A program made the position numbers and the translations under genes. The notes beneath the pieces were generated by a model. That model was not told where the DNA came from, searched no databases, and saw nothing but the letters and a program-made list of their open reading frames with translations. This document shows positions 53,076-62,000 of a stretch of 64,000 bases of DNA, piece after piece. The DNA comes from Pelagicoccus sp. SDUM812002. GTDB taxonomy: Bacteria; Verrucomicrobiota; Verrucomicrobiia; Opitutales; Opitutaceae. Numbering within the stretch: the stretch's first letter is position 1; every line of letters begins with the position of its first letter. The stretch lies in assembly GCF_031127835.1 (NCBI RefSeq), contig NZ_JARXHX010000008.1, positions 1 to 64,000 on the forward strand. The letters run 5' to 3'.

Positions 53076-56000
53076 ATGACCGGATCCCGCAAACTCGACT
53101 TCTCTGTCGAGGGCCTCGAGCCAAGAATCCTGCTGTCGGCAACCCCGACGGACGGGAGTGGGTTGGACCGTGTCTTCAACTCCGGCCCGGAAATTCCAGT
53201 TTGGCAGGTCGAGTTGATGGAGCAGGCGGCCAATGCTGCGACTGCTACGGTGGAAGAGGCAATTTTCACAGGTGGCGACGAAGTGTTGTTCCAGCAAGCT
53301 GCAGAACGCCAAGTCGTTTTCCTAACGCCGGATGCGGCAAACTCGGATCTGGAAAGCCAAGACCGCGACGATGCGGAGTTCGTCGTTCTCGACGGCGAGC
53401 AAGGAGCGTTCGAGCAAATCATTTCTTATCTAGAAGAGTCCGGCCCAGTATCTTCGATCCACTTGGTGAGTCACGGTGGACCGGGAGCTTTGATTTTGGG
53501 TACCGACGATGTATTGTCGCTGTCGACGTTTGATGAATACGCCGAAATTCTCGGCAAGATTGGCTCTTGGGTAGAAGAGGGCGGCGATCTTCTCATCTAC
53601 GGCTGCGATTTGGCAGCGGATGAAGAAGGCGTTTCGTTGTTGTATCGAATTTCCGAGGTCACTGGCCTCAACGTCGCGGCATCCGACGACGAAACCGGCT
53701 CGTCGAACGAGGCGGACTGGACTCTAGAGTTTGCCATCGGCGCGCCTTCCGAGAGTTCATACGCGCTCGCAAGCGAAGTCGCATCCGTCGTACCAGCGGC
53801 GATCACTCTGGCCGCTCCTTCGATTTCAGGACAATCCGGTACCAAGACTTGGGACGGTTTGGACGGCGCCATTGACTTGGTGAGCGATTTGACGATTTCG
53901 TCTGGCACCTTGAAAAGCGCGTTCGTCGACGCAGGCTCCACGAGCAACGATGTGCTCGGCATCGTTGGCGCGACGAGCGGTTCGCGAAACGGCGTTTCCT
54001 GGAGCTACGATTCCATCGGCAAGCGGCTGAATTTGACCGGCAATGCGGCCGCTTCGGTCTACGAAGACATCCTTGAGGATGTGACTTTCACGAACACGGG
54101 AGCCGCGAATCAAATCGTGCAAGGTTCTCGCTCTCTCACTTGGAGCGTCACTAATACCTCCGACGAAACGGGTACTGGCGCCAGTACGGTAGTCGTCGAC
54201 TACGCTTGGGTAGACGCCGGCGTTCAAGGCGCGATCAACGAATTTTTCGACATCCTCACGGGCTTCGCGACTCGCCTCTCGGCGAACACTGGAACCAGCG
54301 GATTTAAACCGTATGAGAACGACAAAACCGTTGTTCCTTATGTGCAGCAAACGCTGCGCGACCTCATTTATCCTCGTCGTTACAACGAGGATGGGGATGA
54401 AGTTTCGGACTACAATAAGACATACCAGCCGACCGATCTGAGTACGTTTCTCAATCTCGAGTCGACGGTTAGCAATTACCTTTCTGATAACAGTAGTCTG
54501 ACCAGCGTCGCTGGCTTGGAGACTGCAATCGAAAACCAGCTCGACGCGATCATCACGCTCGCGGGCCTTTTTGGCATGAGCGACGCGATCTCCGAATACA
54601 CGGTTGATGCGACCTTCGAGCGCGACTCCGATGTCGGGCGCAGCCTTTCAATCAGCATTGATCTTCGCATGTTTGACCCGACCGGAACGTATCCGGTCGA
54701 TCTCGCCCAGCTCCAGGACGACCTCGGTCTGACATTGCCCAGCGATCCGAATTTCGCTGCGGGTGGTGGCGTTGAGTACAGTATCGACTTAGTTCTCGAT
54801 TTGAGCAGCCACACTTTTGACACTGCTTCAGTCGCTGACAACAAGAGCGCTGTCACGGTTAACACCTTGCGCGGCTTTGGCGGTTTTCAATTCTCAGATC
54901 TCGACACTGACGTAGAAGTGGGAATGGCCCGCGGCACGACAAACGATGCCTACGGCAGCGTGATCGTCGATCTGCCGGCGACCTTCGACAGCAGCAACGA
55001 CAAGAGCCGTACGCTCGATGGTTGGGCGAAAAACGGTTCGAACCTCACCGGTTTCTCCGAAGGCAATGGCGAGGCGAACGCGGTTTTCCCAATCACCGCC
55101 AGCTTGGTCGGAACGGAGATCACCACCTCCAACACGGAAGTCACCGTTTACGACGACAACATTTTCGATGAAGTCGGTCCAGAGTACACCGCGGTTGATT
55201 TCGAGGAGCTGCGCGCCTTCGCCTTGCTCGCTCCGGAAGATGTCATCCAAGCGATCCTCAACGTGGGCGAGCTCTACGACACGCTGGAAAATTCCGACAG
55301 CGACCTGTTTGGCGTTTCCGTTCCGTATCTCGATGGAGTGACGTTTGGCGATCTGTTCGCTTGGGAATCTCTCTTTGATTCAGAGATCGGATCCAAGATC
55401 GACATCAACGACGTGCTGATGGTGATGCCCGGCAAGAAGGAATTGGTAGCGATCAACTACGATTCCAACTTCGCGTCCGATCTGCTCAGCGGCACGAACA
55501 ATTCGCTCGTTCGCCAAGAGATGAAGTTCGCCATCGTACTGAATGGCGACCTAGACAACTATTTCGAAATCACCGTACCGGCCGGAGCGCGCTTCACAAT
55601 CAATGACGTAGCGAGCGCGATCAACACGCAGTTCGACGCGGCGAGCAGCCTGCTCGGCCAAGTCCAAGCTCAGGTCCGCTCCGAGTCGCTCGCGTTTTTC
55701 GCTGATGCGAGCTCGGACGTAACCGGCTTCACGTTGCTGCCGCATCCGGATGCTCCGGGCGATCTCGCGAAGTTCGGATTCATTCCGGCGGACAACGAAC
55801 TCGAATTGCTCGAAACCGAAGCCAACGGCGGCTACCGCGCGACGCTTCCCCTCGAGCTTCCGCTGATCGATGCAGCGAAGATTTCTCTCAAGCTCGGCAG
55901 CGACTCCGCAGTGACGCTCGATGTTGCCAGCGTTGGCGGCGAGTCTGATATCGCTACTTTCCTCACACGCCTCCAAGGCATCGTGGACACCGCGCTCGGC

Positions 56001-59000
56001 GCGAAGGCGGGCCATGTTAAGGTACGCGTCGTCGATACCAACGGCGAAGCAATCAACTCTGGCACCGGCAATCTCGAATTTTACCTGCCTGATCTGCTGG
56101 CGGATGGCGAGACCGCAAACCCGACGAGCAGCTTCACGCTGTCACTCGTTTCCGCAGGCGATGCCGCAAAAATAGTTCCCCTCGGTTTCACCACCGGCCG
56201 CATCGCAACGGAGACACGTCCCGCGGGACTTCGCGCGTTTCAGGATTTCCTCAGTTCCAGCTTCACGGGCTCGCCGCTCACGTCTGGCAATCTTCTTTAC
56301 GATCGCGACTCTAATACGGTGACGATGCAGTTCGCGGTGACGGGAACTTCGGACCTCTTTAGCGACGACGTTTCTTTCAGCTTCCCCGTTTCGTCCTTCG
56401 GACAAATCGAGTCGAGCGGCAGCGTTTCCTTCACGCCGGACATCGGCCTCGCGTTCGCAATCGATTTTGTGTTGGCGCCAGAAAACGCGATCAGCTTCAC
56501 CAGCGGCACGATCACCGACTTCGTTCTCGCGAGCGATGCGGACTTCGTGGTCGATATGGTTCTCGGCGAAAAGTACAACGTTACCGTCACGAGCTCCTCG
56601 ACTACAGGAAACACGACCATCTACGATCTCGTCGGTGATGTGAACAGCGCGCTCGTCAGTGCCGAACGCCAGAGCGACTCCGCCACCGTTAACCTTATTT
56701 CCAACACGTTCGTCGCCCGTGCCGCGAGCGACTCGACCATCGAGCTGACCAACGGCTATCAGCTCGGCAGCTACGATCTCGAAAACACCACCGGCGTTCT
56801 CACTGCCGACGAGCAGCTTTCTTTCACTTACGACAGCAAGGCGTACTTGCTTCCGATCAATGCTTCCCAAACGACCGGCCACACGGGCTTCGACGATCTC
56901 GTCAGCCTCGCGGAGCTGCTGCTCGGCAATGTATATATAGATACAAACGCGAACGGTTCGATCGACGCGGACGAAGAAGTCACTTCGCTCTCCGGCGACT
57001 TGTTCGTTTCAGTCGTGGGCAACACCTCGGAAGAAATCCGTATCTTCGCCAAGAACCCGACTCAATCGAGCTGGGCGCTTTCGATGAACCTCACCGCGGA
57101 CCGCGATGATACGTTTGTCACGACGCTGAAGTTTGACGACCAGGCCGGGGAGTCGAGCGACGTTTCCCGATTGAGTGGAACTTCGAGCGGAGCAGGCATC
57201 CGTATCCACGATAACGGGGCGAACCCAATCGCAGTCGGCGACTTCGGCTTCACGGTTGCCAGCGCTTCCGGTAGCGGTCAACTCGGCTTCAACTCAATCG
57301 ACTTCGACGGATTCTCCGGCGGCGCGGTTTCGGTAAAAGCATCGGTTAGCCTCGACGGCGAAACGCCGACCTTCCGCTCGGTCATTTCCGATCCGGAAGC
57401 GGAGCTCGTTCGCACGGTCACCAATCAAGCGGGCGACGCTGACGCCAGCACGACCATCACCTTCGAAGATCTTTCTTCAGATGCTGGAGCGATTGCGGAT
57501 GACGCGGCGATCCAAATTTCCATTCCTGATCTAACGGACCTGACCAGCCAACAGCTCGTCAACTTCGGCACACCGATCCCAGTCCAAACTCAGATCAAGG
57601 ATTCCAACGGCGCGGCGACGGGTCGTCTCAGTGCCGACGCGACCTTGGCTTTCTTCTACGCCGGTTCGAAGTTTGTCGTTACCGTTACGGTTGCCGAAGC
57701 TTCGAACAACAACAGCTTGGCGGACCTGATCGCTGACTTTAACACGAACCTCGCGACCGCGAGCGAAGAAATTTCTAGCAGCGTTTCTGTTGATCGCGAT
57801 CTTTCGACGACTTTCCAGTTCGCGGATGAGAGCGGAGCAATTCGCGTCAAGGCCTACGAAGAAGCGGTCAATCCGAACTACGCGACGATTAGCTTCCTCC
57901 CGAATTTGACTCCAGCGTTTGGTGCGATCGGACGCCAAAGTGGTTTCTCTCCTGATGCAGTCGTCACCGCGCTGACCAAGGCCTTGGACGCGATCAACGA
58001 AATGCTGCAAGGCGACGATAGCCTGCTGAATTTCGATCTGCCGTTTATCAATGCGTCCATCGGATCGTTCTGGAATGTCACTGGCGACTTCGCTGATCGT
58101 ATCGCCGCCTTCGCCGCGAATCCGCCGAGCGACGCTACGGAATTGACCGATCGTTTGCTGGCCGCCTTCGGACTTCCCGAAGAATTCCTTTCCGTTGCTT
58201 GGGATTCGAGCAACGACGCTTATCGTATCGACCTCACTTACGCGACCGGTACAACGGTTCGCAAGCAGGTCGATATCGATCCAGACGCGTATGAAGCTTT
58301 CGTCGACAGCGAAATCGGCGGCCTCAAGCGGATCGTCGACGCAGGCGCGAAGACGCCTGTCACTTTCGAAGGCTACGCGGAATTCACGGTTTCCGTTGGG
58401 ATTGATCTAACCAATCCCGCGAACCCAACGTACTTCTTATATGAATACGACGAGAACACCGGCACCGGCACGAGCGTCGATGTTCAATTTATCGTTATTG
58501 GCGACGAATTGAATTTCTCCACACCGCAAGGCGCCATCGGCCTTTTTGTCCGCAAGGGCATGCTCCACATCGGTGGTGCGACGTTGCTTGATGGATATGG
58601 CGCTCCGGTTTTCACGAACGTAGGAGACTCCAATGGAGCGTCCTACTTGGTTCATCTCACTAGCGAGAATGCGGCCAAGATGACATTCCGTTTAGACGAC
58701 GGCGACGCCAACGGTTCCGAGTCCCTATACTTGGATGACGTCGATGGCGAGGACAGGTTCACGCCAAGCAGCTATGTAGATAACTTCACAGGTTCGGCTC
58801 AAGTCAACTTGCCAGTCTATACGCCGACGGAGACGATCAACCCCTTTAATTCGCGTACAATCGACGGGCTCACTCTCTATGATCCGGACGAAGATTATAT
58901 CAGCTTCGAGAATTCCGTTGTAGTCGGTGGGAATATCTTCGAATTGCGCATCCTCGATCTGGGAACATTCGTTTCTGATTCCGATACGCTCGCTGATGAA

Positions 59001-62000
59001 CCAGGGCTGTTGGACCAAATTGGAATTGCGACTTCGGGTAACGTGTCGATTTTCGCTCCAGATCCAACAAGCGAAGACACCGGTATCCAGGCTCCAACGA
59101 TTCTCGATATCGTTCGGGATCCAGCGATCTTGCTCGACGGTGTCGATGTATTGTTCGGCATGATTCAGACGGCGTTGTCCGGATTGGATAGCCTCGACAT
59201 TCCGATTATCGGTTCGGCTCTTTCAAGTGCCGTAAGCGGCATCTTCTCCTTCCGCGATGGCTGGCTCGCCGATATGCGTGGTAAGTTGCGTGGTCAAGGC
59301 GAGAAGTTTGCCCAAACCGCGAAGGAAGCAATCTACGACGGCCTCGGAGGCGATGGAGCTGGTATTCTGCTGCAGCAAAACGGAATCAACGGCATCGATG
59401 GAATGGTTGGCGCGGAAGGTCCAGATGATGTGACCTTTGACTTCCTCGATGCGAACGGAAATCCCATGACCAATGGCGGCGGTTACGGCGCCCAGTCCAT
59501 GGAGTTTAGTTTCCGCATTGGTAGTGTCTTGCTAGATACGGGTGTCGAGATTCCGTTTGATTTTGATGCGCTTCAGCCCGCGCTTGCTCTTGGCGTTGAC
59601 GGAGGTTTCAGCTTCAAGGTCGCATGGGATTTGCAAATCGGATTTGGTGTGGATCTTGAGGATGGTTTCTATCTGACGGTGGATAGCAGCGCCTTGGCCA
59701 ATGAGCTTGAGCTTCGTTTCGAAGCGGGTCTCAAGGGTGGCGAAGATCATTTCGAAGTACGCCCTCGTTCATCGAGCGGAACTAATTTCTCCATCTGGGA
59801 TCGCCGAGCTGGCGATTGGGAAGAGGGCGTTAGCGCCAGTCACCAAGGTTGGGTGCGTGGTCCCCCGCAAGGCAATGGCGACCGCGATATTCTTGCTGTG
59901 ATTAAGGTCGATGGCAACGGCAACAACTATCCGGACGTCTTGATCGATGATGGTTCCTCAGGCGCTCTTGACTGCGAAGATGAGCTGCCGAACGGTGGAC
60001 CGCAAGTGGAAGCTCCCGAAGCGTTTTGGGTAGTTGCCGCACAGGATGATTCTAACAATTGGGTGCCCGCAGCGCTCGATTTACTCGGCCAGTATCGCGG
60101 ACAAGAAGATCGTGATACGGACCAAATGGTTCCTTACGACCGCGTAGCGCCATTCAGCGCTTATGGCTCGCTCTTTTTCTTCCGCCTCGATGCGGTTGAT
60201 GAAATCAAGGTCGGACTCGATCCGAAGGGCGACGCAGAATACTATTTCGAAGGTGACCAGATCACCACGGATCAGCGCAACGACGGCGACACCGGCGTTA
60301 ATCGCAACAACGAGTTGCCGTCCCGCATCGCTGGCCGCATCGGTATCGACATCGTCGATCCGGACGAGGACGACCGAGTCACTTGGAACGAGATTCGTGA
60401 ATCCGGCGCGGAGTTGATCAACCTCTCCCTGAGCGCGGACGTCGTGCTCAACCTGAGCATGGTACTGTCGGTTTCCGACAACGCGAACGTGCCACGTATC
60501 ACGCTCGACTTTAACTTGGACTTTGCGGTCGAGTACCGTCTCGGCGTAGGCGTTGAAAACGACGAAATCGATTGGGTGCCGGAAGTTGGATTCAACAACA
60601 TCCGTCTCGACCTCGGCAAATTCCTCAATGACTTTATAAAGCCAATCGCCGAGGAGATCGACAGAGCCATGAAGCCTCTCGATCCGATCATCGACGTGAT
60701 CCAGACACGCATCCCTGTCATTTCCGACATCGCGGGTCGTACCATTACGCTCACCAACATTCTCTACACCTTCGGCGGTGGATACGGAAAGGCAGTCGCC
60801 ACCGTAATTGAAATGGTGATACTAGTACGCCAGCTCGCCGGCGTCATGGCACAAGTGCCCGACGATGCGAACGTCTATCTGCCAATCGGCAATTTCTGGC
60901 TAGCCAAGATTTCCAACGGGCCGGCGGGGAAGCCCGGTATGGGCAAAACCATCTATTACGACAATAGCGAGGTCTCCGCTCCATCAGTTACGCAGCGTAA
61001 CCAAAGCATGATCGCCAACTCCGAATCCGAGTTGGAGAAGGTCCAGAATGCTCTCGGCGCGACCGATGACCTCGACAAGGACGAGCCCCAAGACGGAATC
61101 ACCAACGAGAACGAGAAGGGTGGATTCGACATCCCAATCTTGAACGACCCCATCACGATTTTCCGTCTCTTGATGGGAGAAAACGTGACTCTGGTTACGT
61201 TCAAGCTGCCTTCGGTCAATATTAGCGCCGGTTTCAATTTCGATCTCGTTCGCCTCGGACCGTTTGTGGCAGGTGTTCGCTTCGGCTTCCAGATCCGCAC
61301 GAGCCTGGCTTTTGGTTACGACACGCTCGGGTTCTACGAATTCATTGATAGCAAGGATCCGCTTGATCTGTTCGACGGCTTCTACATCAGCGACCGCGAA
61401 AACGCGGACGGCACGGGTGCGGACATTCCAGAGCTCTACGTCAAGGGAACGATCGCTCTTTACGGCGGCGTCGATGTTTACCTTGCTGCGGGCGGCGTAG
61501 AGGGTGGTTTTGAAGTGACCGGGACGGTTAACCTGAACGATCCGGACAACGACGGAAAAATTCGCGCGAAGGAGATGATCGCGATCGTCAGTTACACGGG
61601 GAATCCGCTCGATCTGGCTGACATCGAGATCAAGGGCGAGGTCTACGCACGTTGGTACGCCAAAGTCATGATTCCGGTTCCGTATCTTTTCGGAATCAAG
61701 CGCGTCACGGTAGCGAGCTGGGGCAAGGAATTCGCCCGCGCCACGGTTTTCACCCTTAAGCGAGATGGAAACGACGGCCCGTCGGTCCTCGCCAGCCTCA
61801 CCAAGACAATTGACGAAAACGGTGTCGAACACTCGGGCACGCTGCTGCTGCACATGGGCGAAAACAGCGCCAAGCGCATCAGCAATCAGGATCCTTTCTA
61901 CAAGCGTTCGATTTCGCAGATCGTCGACGGCTCGGAAACTTGGACGCTCTCCGGTAGTGGTTCGACGGTTACAGTTAGCTTCGGTGGCTTCAGCAAAACA

